Positions 7,681-15,750 of a DNA stretch of 64,000 nucleotides are shown one piece after another. The translations under genes and the position numbers were made by a program. Under the pieces are notes generated by a model. The model worked only from the letters and a program-made list of their open reading frames with translations. It was not told the origin of the DNA and ran no database searches. Source of the DNA: Haloechinothrix_A salitolerans (lineage in GTDB: Bacteria; Actinomycetota; Actinomycetes; Mycobacteriales; Pseudonocardiaceae); assembly GCF_039544105.1 (NCBI RefSeq), contig NZ_BAABLA010000107.1. One strand, written 5' to 3'. Numbering within the stretch: position 1 is the first letter of the stretch; every line of letters begins with the position of its first letter.

Positions 7681-8864
7681 TGCGTATCACGAAGCTGCAC
7701 GCGACCCCGGTGGCCGTGCCGTTCCGCGTCGACGAGGTGTGGGCGTTCGGACGCCGACGCGGCTTGATCAGCGTGCTGCTCGAAGTCGAGACCGACGAGG
7801 GCATTGTCGGCATCGGCGAGGCGGCGGCCTACCCGTCGGTCGACGTCGTCCTCGCGGTGCTGCGCGGCCTGGAGCCGCTGGTCATCGGTGAGGATCCGTT
7901 CGCGATCGAACGGCTCGTGCGGCGCATCGACCTTGTCGGAACCTGGCACCACGTCCGCGCGAGCAGCCCCGCGATCGCCGCCGTCGAGATGGCGTGCTGG
8001 GACATCGTCGGCAAGGCGTGCGGACAGCCGTTGGTGAACCTGTTCGGCGGTCGGTTCCGCGACGACGTCGAGTGCTTCTACTACGTCGCGGCTGGCACGC
8101 CGGACGCCGTAGCCACCGAGGCGGCGTCGGCCACCAAGCACGGCTTCACGACGTGCTACCTCAAGGTGGGCTCGGACGACCCGCGCAACGACATCGCGCG
8201 AGTGGAGGCACTGCGCGACGGCGCTGGCCCGGACGCGAAGCTGCGCGTCGACGCGAACGAGGCATGGTCGCCAGGAGAGGCCGTCCGAATCATCCGCGAG
8301 CTGCAACGCTTCCACCTGGAGCTGGTCGAGCAGCCGGTATCTGGCAGGGCGCTGCCCGAGATGGCCTACGTCCGCGAACGCATTGACGTGCCGTTGCTAG
8401 CCAACGAAGCGAGCTGGACCCGGCACGACCAACTCGCGGTGATCCGCGCCGGTGCGGCGGACGTACTCAGCGCGGACAACCAGATGGATGGTGGCCTGCT
8501 CAACCTCAAGCGTTCGGCGGGTATCGCCGAGGCCGCGGGGCTGACCGTGGTCAAGCACAGCCTCGGTGAGCTGGGTGTCGCGCTCGCCGCGGCGGTACAC
8601 GTCATCGCCGCTACCCCGAACTTCCGCTACGCCAACCAGGCGTACGGCTCGTTGCTGGCCGATGACGTCACCGACGGTTTCGGGGGTGGCGCCGAGTTGT
8701 ACGTCGACGGCCGCGTGCCGGTACCGGATGGACCCGGACTCGGCATACGGCTTGATCCCGATCGGGTGAATCGCTACTCGGAGCTGTATCGCACGGACAG
8801 CGGCGCGTTCGCCTTCAGTGACCCAGCGGCGTTGTCCGCCGCCCACGCGCTGCCCAAGCTATGA
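7680..8864 (+). CDS. Enolase-superfamily enzyme, mandelate racemase/muconate lactonizing type
   Basis: A 394-residue protein with the N-terminal capping domain (1 to about 125) and the C-terminal barrel. Metal ligands are D191 (RVDANEAW), E217 (LVEQP) and E243 (LLANEAS). K162 is the second Lys of a KxK motif whose first position is Tyr160, and the His-Asp dyad is H293 (VVKHSLGE) with D266 (SADNQ). All these are offset by exactly -4 from mandelate racemase numbering. Both faces of the active site therefore carry a base, which suits racemisation, epimerisation or dehydration of an acid. It is translationally coupled to the M24 gene, so it probably acts on the same compound or its hydrolysis product. 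The substrate is not predictable from sequence alone. Confidence 0.88.
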   Translation: MRITKLHATPVAVPFRVDEVWAFGRRRGLISVLLEVETDEGIVGIGEAAAYPSVDVVLAVLRGLEPLVIGEDPFAIERLVRRIDLVGTWHHVRASSPAIAAVEMACWDIVGKACGQPLVNLFGGRFRDDVECFYYVAAGTPDAVATEAASATKHGFTTCYLKVGSDDPRNDIARVEALRDGAGPDAKLRVDANEAWSPGEAVRIIRELQRFHLELVEQPVSGRALPEMAYVRERIDVPLLANEASWTRHDQLAVIRAGAADVLSADNQMDGGLLNLKRSAGIAEAAGLTVVKHSLGELGVALAAAVHVIAATPNFRYANQAYGSLLADDVTDGFGGGAELYVDGRVPVPDGPGLGIRLDPDRVNRYSELYRTDSGAFAFSDPAALSAAHALPKL

Positions 8865-9049
8865 CTCGACTTTGAGCGATCAACACGGAAGGCCGCGCCG
8901 CTCCGAGCCATCCGCACGGCGTGTCGCCACCATCAGAGCAGGTCAGTCCCCGTTGATTACGACCTTGCAAGAATTGTGTCCGTGTGAGTGATCAGTGCCC
9001 TAGGGTGTCGACAACACAACGTGAACGAGACGAAGAGGAGGTCCCCAAA

Positions 9050-9943
9050 ATGCGGGCCATCCACACCAGCAGACTTCGCCGCCGTCTTGCCGTACTCGTT
9101 GGAGCCGCCGCGCTGGCGCTAGCCGGCTGTGGGGACGGGGGCGATGGCGGCGAAGCCGGCGATGGCAGCGGTCTGCCGCCGAAGGACCAGCCACTGACCA
9201 TCGGCATCGCCAACGAGCAGCCCTACGGCTTCAAGAAGGGCGATGAGGTGACTGGCTTCTCGCCCGATGTCGCCCGAGCCGTGCTCAAGGAAATGGGCTA
9301 CACCAACTTCAAGTTCGAGGTCGTCGATTTCGGCGCGCTGATCAAGAACCTCCAGGCGGAGAATTTCGACATCGTCGCGGCGGGCATGTACCTCACACCC
9401 GAACGCATGAAGCAGGTCGCGTTCTCCGACCCGGACTACTGCATCGGCGAGTCGCTCGCGGTGAAGCAGGGCAACCCGGAGAACATCGAGGACTACCAGT
9501 CCTTCGTCGACAATCCGGACCTCACGCTCGCCGTAGCCAGCGGCACCGTCGAGGTCGGGTACGCCGAGGACGCGGGCATCCCGGACAAGCAGCTGAAGAC
9601 GTACTCCGGCATCGACCAGATGTACGCCGCGCTGGAGGCCGGTGAGGTCGACGCCGTGACCGGCACCGCGGCGACCGTCACGTCGCAGGTCGAGGCTCGC
9701 AGCGGGATTGAGGCCGTGGAGTCGTTCATCCCACAGGACAGCGTTCCGCCATGCGGCGGCTACGCCTTCCGTCTCGAGGACCAGGAGTTCCGGGACGCCT
9801 TCAACGAGCAGCTGAACGAGTTCCGCGAGGACGGCACCACCACGGAGATCATCACCAAGTACGTGGACCAGAACGGTCCCACGGCTGAGGACGTGGCCAA
9901 GGCCAACGAGATGACCACGGAGGACTTCAAGGAAGCGCCGTAG
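9050..9943 (+). CDS. ehuB: EhuB-like ABC transporter substrate-binding lipoprotein
   Basis: A 297-residue type 3 (SBP_bac_3) solute-binding protein. The signal peptide ends in lipobox LALAGC, so the mature protein is a lipoprotein on the outer face of the membrane. I chose ATG 9050 because AGAGGAGG lies 8 bases upstream; the frame is open further upstream but without a ribosome site. The segments IGIANEQPYGF, FDIVAAGMYLTPERMKQVAF and GNPENIEDYQS closely match my recollection of EhuB, the ectoine/hydroxyectoine binding protein of rhizobia. The 185-base gap before it (8865-9049) suggests its own promoter, though I see no clear one. The gene symbol is assigned by resemblance and context. Confidence 0.82.
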   Translation: MRAIHTSRLRRRLAVLVGAAALALAGCGDGGDGGEAGDGSGLPPKDQPLTIGIANEQPYGFKKGDEVTGFSPDVARAVLKEMGYTNFKFEVVDFGALIKNLQAENFDIVAAGMYLTPERMKQVAFSDPDYCIGESLAVKQGNPENIEDYQSFVDNPDLTLAVASGTVEVGYAEDAGIPDKQLKTYSGIDQMYAALEAGEVDAVTGTAATVTSQVEARSGIEAVESFIPQDSVPPCGGYAFRLEDQEFRDAFNEQLNEFREDGTTTEIITKYVDQNGPTAEDVAKANEMTTEDFKEAP

Positions 9944-9960
9944 AAAGCTGAGTCACTTGT

Positions 9961-9999
9961 ACTGTTTCCGGGGCCGGGCAGTCCGGCCCCGGAAACAGT
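9961..9999 (+). terminator. 17-bp perfect hairpin between the binding-protein and permease genes
   Basis: Arms 9961-9977 and 9983-9999 are perfect reverse complements (17 bp) around a 5-nt loop, with no T-run after it. Such an intercistronic stem-loop after a solute-binding gene commonly protects its mRNA from 3' decay or attenuates transcription, so that the binding protein is made in excess of the membrane subunits. Confidence 0.7.
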
Positions 10000-10022
10000 C
10001 GGCCTGACATCGAGGTGATGCC

Positions 10023-11027
10023 GTGAGTATGAACGGGCCCAGCTATAGCACCGCCACACCCGAGATCGAGCACCCTCGCACCAAGCTGGTGCAGCTGCTT
10101 GGCTTCCTCAGCATCCCAATCCCGCTGCTGGGGCCGGTCGCCTGGTGGATGGGCAACGAAGAACTCCGTAAGCGGGATGACGGCGACCGCGCACAACTAA
10201 TCCTTGGCAGAACCATCGGCATGGTGATGTCCATCCTGTTGATGGTCGGGCTCGTGCTCCTGGCCGCCCTGTGGGTGGTCGCCAAAAGCTGGCTGCTGAC
10301 CGGCGGCCAATACGAGACCCTGGTCAAAGCCTCGCTGGTGACGATCCAGATCCTGGCCTACTCCTTCGCGCTCGGGATCGTGCTCTCCCTCATCGTCGGG
10401 GTGGCGCGCCTGTCCGAACGCCGGTGGGTCCGTGGTGCCGCCCTCGCGTTCGTGGAGTTCGCGCGGGGGATCTCATCGATCATCCTGCTCTTCATCATGG
10501 CTGTCGCCATCCCGATCCTGCTGGACGTCCCGCAGACCTCGAAGATCCTGCTGGCCTCGATCGCACTCGGCATCAACATGGGCGGCTACGGCGCGGAGAT
10601 TATCCGCGGCGCGATCCTGTCAGTCCCGAAGGGACAGACAGAGGCGTCGCTCTCGCTGAACCTCTCCCCGACGCAGCGGCTGCGCTACGTGGTCCTGCCG
10701 CAGGCGATGAGGGTCATCCTGCCACCGATGGGCAACCTGACCATCGAGATCTTGAAGGGAACAGCGCTGGTCAGCCTGGTCGGCGTCACCGACATCATGC
10801 AGTCCGCGAACAACATCCGGCAGGCGCAGCTCTTCGACCAGGCAGGCACCCAAACCGTCCTGTTGCTCAACGTGCTCGTTCTCTACTTCATCCTGGCCCA
10901 GGTCGTGAACGTGCTGTTCAAGCTGTGGGAACGGCGGGTGGAACAGCGATATAAGGGCGGCCCGGCGCTGTCACCGGACCAGTTGCCCGCCCATATTCGA
11001 CACTCAACTCCTGGAGTGACGGGATGA
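10023..11027 (+). CDS. ehuC: Amino-acid-type ABC transporter permease (EhuC-like) with N-terminal DUF4190-like extension
   Basis: A 334-residue inner-membrane permease. Residues about 110-320 form the HisMQ-type domain with the EAA-like loop near SLSLNLSPTQRLRYVVLPQA. The first ~95 residues are extra: LLGFLSIPIPLLGPVAWWMG, then NEELRKRDDGDR, then a second helix. That is the helix-charged-loop-helix pattern of the DUF4190 family. Typical EhuC-type permeases are about 220 residues, so this looks like a domain fusion. The GTG at 10023 follows GAGGTGATGCC. The stop overlaps the next permease start (ATGA). It acts with the neighbouring permease and ATPase to import the solute delivered by the lipoprotein. 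Confidence 0.85.
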   Translation: MSMNGPSYSTATPEIEHPRTKLVQLLGFLSIPIPLLGPVAWWMGNEELRKRDDGDRAQLILGRTIGMVMSILLMVGLVLLAALWVVAKSWLLTGGQYETLVKASLVTIQILAYSFALGIVLSLIVGVARLSERRWVRGAALAFVEFARGISSIILLFIMAVAIPILLDVPQTSKILLASIALGINMGGYGAEIIRGAILSVPKGQTEASLSLNLSPTQRLRYVVLPQAMRVILPPMGNLTIEILKGTALVSLVGVTDIMQSANNIRQAQLFDQAGTQTVLLLNVLVLYFILAQVVNVLFKLWERRVEQRYKGGPALSPDQLPAHIRHSTPGVTG

Positions 11028-11884
11028 GCACCATGGAAAACGCGGCCGCGACAGCCGCAGAAGATCAGGAGATCGAGGAGTACCGGCCGCATCGCAAGTG
11101 GTACCGGCGTCCGGACATCATGGTGCCGGTCCTGCTGATCCTGCTGGTCTATGCGCTTCTCGTGGGCTATGTAGAGTCGCCGAACTTCTTCCGGACGAAG
11201 ATGGAGGCCCCCAGTGGGCTCGTGAACTTCGACTGGATGTGGTTCTTCCACCTGATCCCGCTCATGCTGCAGGGTCTGCTGGTCACGATCAAAGGCGCCC
11301 TGCTTGGTTTCGCCGTCGCGGTGGTCCTTGGCCTCTTCTTCGCTCTCGGGCGACGGTCGAAGCTGCCCTTCGTCAGCTGGCCCGTGATCGCTGTCATCGA
11401 GTTCATCCGCTCAACGCCGGTGCTGGTGCAGCTGTTCTTCTGGCTGGCGTTGGAGCGCACCATCCCGGTCATCGACCTCTCGCCGATCGCGCTGCTGATG
11501 GTCGGACTCGGCGTCCACTACGCCACCTACTGCTCCGAGGCCTACCGTGCCGGCATCAACAGCGTCGACAAGGGCCAGTGGGAGGCGGCCACCGCACTCA
11601 ACCTCAGTCCGGTCACCAAGTGGACGAGGGTGGTCCTCCCGCAAGCCGTGCCCAACGTGCTGCCCGCGCTGGGCAACTACCTGGTCGCCGCGTTCAAGGA
11701 CGCGCCGATGGCCTTCATCATCGGTGTCCACGGCGTGCTCTTCTTCGCCGACCAGGTGGCCGCCGAGACCTTCCGAGTGACCGAGCCATACCTGATCGCC
11801 GGTGTCGGCTTCCTGATGGCGAGCCTGCCGGCCGCCTGGGCCGTCCGCCAGCTCGAAAGGAAGATCGCCTATGAGCGAGTCTAA
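11024..11884 (+). CDS. ehuD: ABC transporter permease (EhuD-like)
   Basis: A 286-residue HisMQ-type permease with a cytosolic N-terminus (about 35 residues), a first helix near 36-52, and the transport domain from about 75. The segments GLGVHYATYCSEAYRAGI, GQWEAATALNLSP and VVLPQAVPNVLPALGNYLVA are the EAA-loop region and agree well with EhuD-type permeases. It overlaps the upstream permease by 4 bases and the downstream ATPase by 14, so translation of all three is coupled. It forms the heteromeric channel with the protein at 10023. Confidence 0.87.
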   Translation: MSTMENAAATAAEDQEIEEYRPHRKWYRRPDIMVPVLLILLVYALLVGYVESPNFFRTKMEAPSGLVNFDWMWFFHLIPLMLQGLLVTIKGALLGFAVAVVLGLFFALGRRSKLPFVSWPVIAVIEFIRSTPVLVQLFFWLALERTIPVIDLSPIALLMVGLGVHYATYCSEAYRAGINSVDKGQWEAATALNLSPVTKWTRVVLPQAVPNVLPALGNYLVAAFKDAPMAFIIGVHGVLFFADQVAAETFRVTEPYLIAGVGFLMASLPAAWAVRQLERKIAYERV

Positions 11885-12689
11885 GACCGTTACGGCGCCT
11901 GAGGGCGTCTCAGGGAAGGGCGCGGCAGGCGTCCGCTTCCACGGGGTCAACAAGGCGTTCGGCACCAACGTGGTGCTGCGCGACCTCGATCTCGACGTCG
12001 CGCCGGGAGAGCGCGTCGTCATCATCGGCCCGTCGGGATCGGGCAAAACCACGATCCTGCGGGTCACGATGACCCTTGAACGGCCAGACTCCGGCACTGT
12101 CCAGATCGGCGGCCGCCACCTCTACCACGAGCAGCACGGGGACAAGCTGCGCCCGGCACGGGAGAAGCACATCAGCGAGGTGCGCTCCGACATCGGCATG
12201 GTGTTCCAGCACTTCAACCTGTTCCCGCACATGACAGCGCTGGAGAACATCATGCTCGCGCCGATGAAGGTGCACGGAAAGTCGCGCACCGAGGCCAGCG
12301 ACGTCGGCATGGAGCTTCTCAACAAGGTCGGGCTGGCCCACGCGGCCAACCAGACCCCTGGCCAGCTCTCCGGCGGTCAGAAGCAGCGGGTGGCCATCGC
12401 GCGGTCCCTGGCGTGCGAGCCCCGCGTGATGCTCTTCGACGAGGTCACCTCCGCGCTCGACCCCGAGCTGGTCGGCGAGGTGCTCAACGTGTTGCGCGAT
12501 ATCGCCCAGGAGGGCAACACCACGATGCTGCTGGTGACGCACGAGATGGCGTTCGCGCGGGAAATGGCCGACCGGCTGCTGATGTTCGACAACGGACAAG
12601 TCATCGAGTCCGGCAGGCCGGCTGACGTCCTCGACCATCCCCAGAACGAGCGCACCCAAGCGTTCCTCGGGGCGGTCAAGCAGCACTGA
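11871..12689 (+). CDS. ehuA: ABC transporter ATP-binding protein (EhuA-like)
   Basis: A 272-residue nucleotide-binding subunit of the polar amino acid family. Walker A is GPSGSGKTT, the Q-loop lies at VFQHFNLFPHMTALEN, the signature is LSGGQKQR, Walker B is VMLFDEVTSALD, and the switch histidine is in LLVTHEMAF. A short N-terminal extension of about 20 residues precedes the domain. It is the last gene of the uptake operon, overlapping the permease by 14 bases, and ends just before a strong stem-loop. It energises import by the two permeases. Confidence 0.92.
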   Translation: MSESKTVTAPEGVSGKGAAGVRFHGVNKAFGTNVVLRDLDLDVAPGERVVIIGPSGSGKTTILRVTMTLERPDSGTVQIGGRHLYHEQHGDKLRPAREKHISEVRSDIGMVFQHFNLFPHMTALENIMLAPMKVHGKSRTEASDVGMELLNKVGLAHAANQTPGQLSGGQKQRVAIARSLACEPRVMLFDEVTSALDPELVGEVLNVLRDIAQEGNTTMLLVTHEMAFAREMADRLLMFDNGQVIESGRPADVLDHPQNERTQAFLGAVKQH

Positions 12690-12695
12690 GCGTCC

Positions 12696-12756
12696 GAGGC
12701 GCGGGGCCGCGCCCACGCCGTCAGGGTGGGCGCTGTCAGGACAGGCCCCGCGCCTC
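12696..12756. terminator. Bidirectional terminator between convergent ABC and mutase genes
   Basis: Outer arms 12696-12708 and 12744-12756 pair perfectly (13 bp), with an inner 7-bp pair 12710-12716/12726-12732. The right arm lies inside the last codons of the mutase gene. It sits between two convergent stops, so it can end transcription from both sides. Confidence 0.75.
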
Positions 12757-14751
12757 GCGCACGACCGTGACGATCTCGTCCATGATCTCGGTCAGCTCGT
12801 AGTCCTTCGGGGTGAACACCCGCGCTATGCCGCGTTCGGTGAGCGACGCGGCATCGTCGCTCGGGATGATGCCACCGACGATCACCGGCACGTCGCCCGC
12901 GCCCGCCGCGCGCAGCCCGTCGACCACCTCGGGCACCACCTCGAGGTGCGAGCCGGACAGCACCGACAGCCCGACGACGTGCACGCCCTCCTGTACCGCC
13001 GCCGCGACGATCTGCTGCGGCGTGAGCCGGATGCCCTGGTAGATCACCTCGAACCCGGCATCACGAGCGCGCACGGCGACCTGCTCGGCGCCGTTGGAGT
13101 GCCCGTCGAGGCCCGGCTTGCCAACCAGCATCCGCAGTCGTTCGCCCAGCTCGTCCCCGGTGGCGGTGACCCGCTCCCGCACCCGCGCGAGCTCGTCGCC
13201 GGAGCCGCTGGTCGACGTCGCCGTCACGCCGGTCGGCGCGCGGTACTCGCCGAACACCTCGCGCAGCGCGCCGGCCCACTCCCCCGTCGTCACGCCAGCC
13301 TTGGCGCACGCGATCGTGGCCTCGAACAGGTTCTCCGAAGTGCCGGCGACCGTCTTGAGGGTGTCCAGCGCGGCGGCGACAGCGTCGTTGTCCCGCTCGG
13401 CGCGCCACTTCTCCAGCGCGGCGACCGCCTGCTTCTCCACCTCGGGATCGACCGTCTCGATCGCCTGTGCGCCTTCGGCTTGCAGCGGGCTCGGCTCGGT
13501 GGTGTCGAACTTGTTGACGCCGACGAGCACCCGCTCGCCGGTCTCAACCTTGCGCCGGTACTCGCCGAGCGACGACACCAGCTCGGACTTCATGTAGCCG
13601 CTCTCCACCGCCGCGACCGCGCCGCCGAGGTCCTGCACGCGGTCGATCTCGGCCCGCGCGCCCTCGACGATCTCGTTGACCCGTGCCTCGACCACGGTCG
13701 AGCCCTCGAACAGGTCGCCGTATTCGAGCAGGTCGGTCTCGAACGCCAGCACCTGCTGCATCCGCAACGCCCACTGCTGGTCCCACGGCCTCGGCAGGCC
13801 CAGCGCCTCGTTCCAAGCGGGCAGCTGGATCGCGCGCGCCCGCGCGTCGCGGGAGAGCGTCACCGCGAGCATCTCCAGCACGATGCGCTGGACGTTGTTC
13901 TCCGGCTGTGCCTCGGTTAGCCCGAGCGAGTTCACCTGGACGCCGTAGCGGAATCGGCGTGCCTTGGCATCGGTGACGCCGTACCGGTCTCGGGTGATCT
14001 CGTCCCAGAGCTGGACAAACGCCCGCATCTTGCACATTTCCTCGACGAACCGCACCCCGGCGTTGACGAAGAACGAAATGCGGGAGACGACGCGGGCCAT
14101 GTCCTCCTCGGTGACCTGCCCGGAATCGCGCACCGCGTCGAGCACGGCGATCGCGGTGCTCATGGCGTACGCGACCTCCTGCGTCGGTGTCGCGCCGGCT
14201 TCCTGGAGGTGGTAGCTGCAGATGTTGATCGGGTTCCACTTCGGCGCGTGGTGCACAGTCCACGCGATGACGTCTGTGGTCAGCCGCAGGCTCGGACCAG
14301 GCGGGAAGATGTAGGTGCCCCGCGACAGGTACTCCTTGATGACGTCGTTCTGCGTGGTGCCGGTGAGCCGCGCGAGGACGTCGTCCACGTTCACGCCCTG
14401 CTCGCGCGCCTGTTCCTCGGCGACCGTCACGTACAGCGCGAGCAGCCACATCGCGGGCGCGTTGATCGTCATCGACGTGTTGGCCTCGGCTAGCGGGATC
14501 CCGTCGAACAGCTGGCGCATGTCGCCGATGTGGCTGACCGGCACGCCCACCTTGCCGACCTCACCGCGCGAGAGCGGGTGGTCGGCGTCGTAGCCGGTCT
14601 GGGTGGGGAGGTCGAAGGCAACCGACAGGCCCGTCTGCCCCTTGGCGAGGTTGCGACGGTAGAGCTCGTTGGACGCCGTCGCCGACGAGTGTCCGGCGTA
14701 GGTCCGCATCACCCAGGGGCGATCGCGCTCGTTGTCGGCTGGGTACGGCAT
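12736..14751 (-). CDS. meaA: MeaA-type coenzyme B12-dependent acyl-CoA mutase (ethylmalonyl-CoA mutase-like)
   Basis: 671 residues from the ATG at 14751, preceded by GGAGG; the open frame extends upstream without a ribosome site. The N-terminal barrel begins PWVMRTYAGHSSATASNELY and contains GQTGLSVAFDLPTQTGYDAD. The cobalamin domain at the C-terminus has D549-x-H551-xx-G (LDGHSNGAEQ), SVLSGSH and GGIIP. One chain carries both substrate and B12 domains, and the roughly 670-residue length is that of MeaA/ethylmalonyl-CoA mutase rather than the 730-residue large subunit of methylmalonyl-CoA mutase. It would act in the ethylmalonyl-CoA pathway or a related C4-C5 acyl-CoA rearrangement. Its crotonyl-CoA carboxylase partner is not in the window. 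The adenosyltransferase at 19870 can supply its cofactor. Confidence 0.88.
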   Translation of the reverse strand: MPYPADNERDRPWVMRTYAGHSSATASNELYRRNLAKGQTGLSVAFDLPTQTGYDADHPLSRGEVGKVGVPVSHIGDMRQLFDGIPLAEANTSMTINAPAMWLLALYVTVAEEQAREQGVNVDDVLARLTGTTQNDVIKEYLSRGTYIFPPGPSLRLTTDVIAWTVHHAPKWNPINICSYHLQEAGATPTQEVAYAMSTAIAVLDAVRDSGQVTEEDMARVVSRISFFVNAGVRFVEEMCKMRAFVQLWDEITRDRYGVTDAKARRFRYGVQVNSLGLTEAQPENNVQRIVLEMLAVTLSRDARARAIQLPAWNEALGLPRPWDQQWALRMQQVLAFETDLLEYGDLFEGSTVVEARVNEIVEGARAEIDRVQDLGGAVAAVESGYMKSELVSSLGEYRRKVETGERVLVGVNKFDTTEPSPLQAEGAQAIETVDPEVEKQAVAALEKWRAERDNDAVAAALDTLKTVAGTSENLFEATIACAKAGVTTGEWAGALREVFGEYRAPTGVTATSTSGSGDELARVRERVTATGDELGERLRMLVGKPGLDGHSNGAEQVAVRARDAGFEVIYQGIRLTPQQIVAAAVQEGVHVVGLSVLSGSHLEVVPEVVDGLRAAGAGDVPVIVGGIIPSDDAASLTERGIARVFTPKDYELTEIMDEIVTVVREARGLS

Positions 14752-14798
14752 CTGTCGACCTCCGAGATTGCTGGCGTGCTTACCCGATCTCATCAGAG

Positions 14799-14810
14799 TA
14801 CTGGCCAGTA
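14799..14810. promoter_or_regulatory. 12-bp palindromic operator in the meaA promoter region
   Basis: TACTGGCCAGTA, a perfect palindrome, 48 bases upstream of the mutase start and 80 bases before the divergent LysE-type gene. The sequence form is typical of TetR-family operators. No regulator gene is adjacent, so an unlinked repressor is likely. Confidence 0.45.
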
Positions 14811-14890
14811 ACCTCGGAGCGCGAGAGCACATTCACACCGCCCAAAGGGCTCGAGAGAAATCCGTTGCGAGCCCCGCTAGCGTGACGGCT

Positions 14891-15514
14891 ATGGGAACGT
14901 CGTGGAGCGAGTATGGCAGCTATCTCGTGCTGGTCGTGCTCTTGGTGATCGCGCCAGGGCCCGACACCATGGTCATGCTGAAAAACTCGCTCTCGAGTGG
15001 TGGCAGAGGCGGGCTGGCCAGCATCAGCGGCATCGCGAGCGGCAACATCCTCAACGGCAGCGCGGCGGCGCTCGGCCTTGGTGCGCTCGTCGCGCAGTCA
15101 CAGACGTTGTTCACCGTGCTGCGCTGGTTCGGCGTCGCCTACCTGTGCTACCTCGGCGTGCAGGCGCTGCGCGCGGCGTGGCGCGGCGAGTACGGCGGCG
15201 ACGTCGGTGCGGCTCGACGTTCCGGTGGGTTCCGCTGCTTCCGTGAAGGATTCCTGTCCAACGTCACCAACCCGAAGGTCCTTGTGATGTACCTGTCGGT
15301 GTTGCCGCAGTTCATCGACCCGGCACAGACGTCGATAGCCGAGGCGCTGCTGCTGGCGAACACCGTCGGTGTGCTCGGCGCGATCTGGTTGCTGCTCCTG
15401 CTGTTCGTGGTGCGGCGCGCCAGGGTGTGGCTGAACCGGCGCCACGTGCGGCGGTCCATGGACGCGCTGACCGGCACCGCGCTCGTCGGCTTCGGGGCGG
15501 CGCTGGCGTCGTAA
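14891..15514 (+). CDS. LysE/RhtB family amino acid exporter
   Basis: A 207-residue membrane protein with about six hydrophobic segments. The LysE/RhtB signature VIAPGPDTMVMLKNSLSSG is in the first loop, and FREGFLSNVTNPKVLVMYLS in the middle is the second conserved block. The ATG at 14891 was chosen to start the family-typical N-terminus; the upstream open frame crosses the divergent promoter region. The likely role is efflux of an amino acid or derivative. It is divergent from the mutase gene with 139 bases between starts. Substrate unknown. Confidence 0.88.
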   Translation: MGTSWSEYGSYLVLVVLLVIAPGPDTMVMLKNSLSSGGRGGLASISGIASGNILNGSAAALGLGALVAQSQTLFTVLRWFGVAYLCYLGVQALRAAWRGEYGGDVGAARRSGGFRCFREGFLSNVTNPKVLVMYLSVLPQFIDPAQTSIAEALLLANTVGVLGAIWLLLLLFVVRRARVWLNRRHVRRSMDALTGTALVGFGAALAS

Positions 15515-15536
15515 GTCGCGCTAGCGCCGCGAGGTG

Positions 15537-15550
15537 GGGACTTTCGGCCC
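15537..15550. promoter_or_regulatory. DosR/DevR-type box 1
   Basis: GGGACTTTCGGCCC at 15537-15550 fits the core of the mycobacterial dormancy regulator site (GGGACTTTNGGCCC form of the DosR palindrome). A second copy lies 22 bases further on, two helical turns away. Confidence 0.6.
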
Positions 15551-15558
15551 ACTACGTG

Positions 15559-15572
15559 GGGACTTTAGGCCC
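15559..15572. promoter_or_regulatory. DosR/DevR-type box 2
   Basis: GGGACTTTAGGCCC at 15559-15572, centre-to-centre 22 bp from box 1. Paired boxes at this spacing are typical for strongly DosR-induced promoters. It lies about 180 bases before the preferred start of the metzincin-like gene. Confidence 0.6.
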
Positions 15573-15750
15573 GTAACTCCCACCCTCCGTACTCGAAGAA
15601 TCACGTGCCGACACCGCAGGAAAGGCGCCACCCCAGGAGGTATTGCTTTCGTAGTACATGAACCGCGCTCAGGTCAAGCCCGCTGAGCTCCGGCCACACC
15701 CCGGCACACGGCTCTTCCCTGCGGACCCGCCCGCCATTCGAGGAGCAGCC

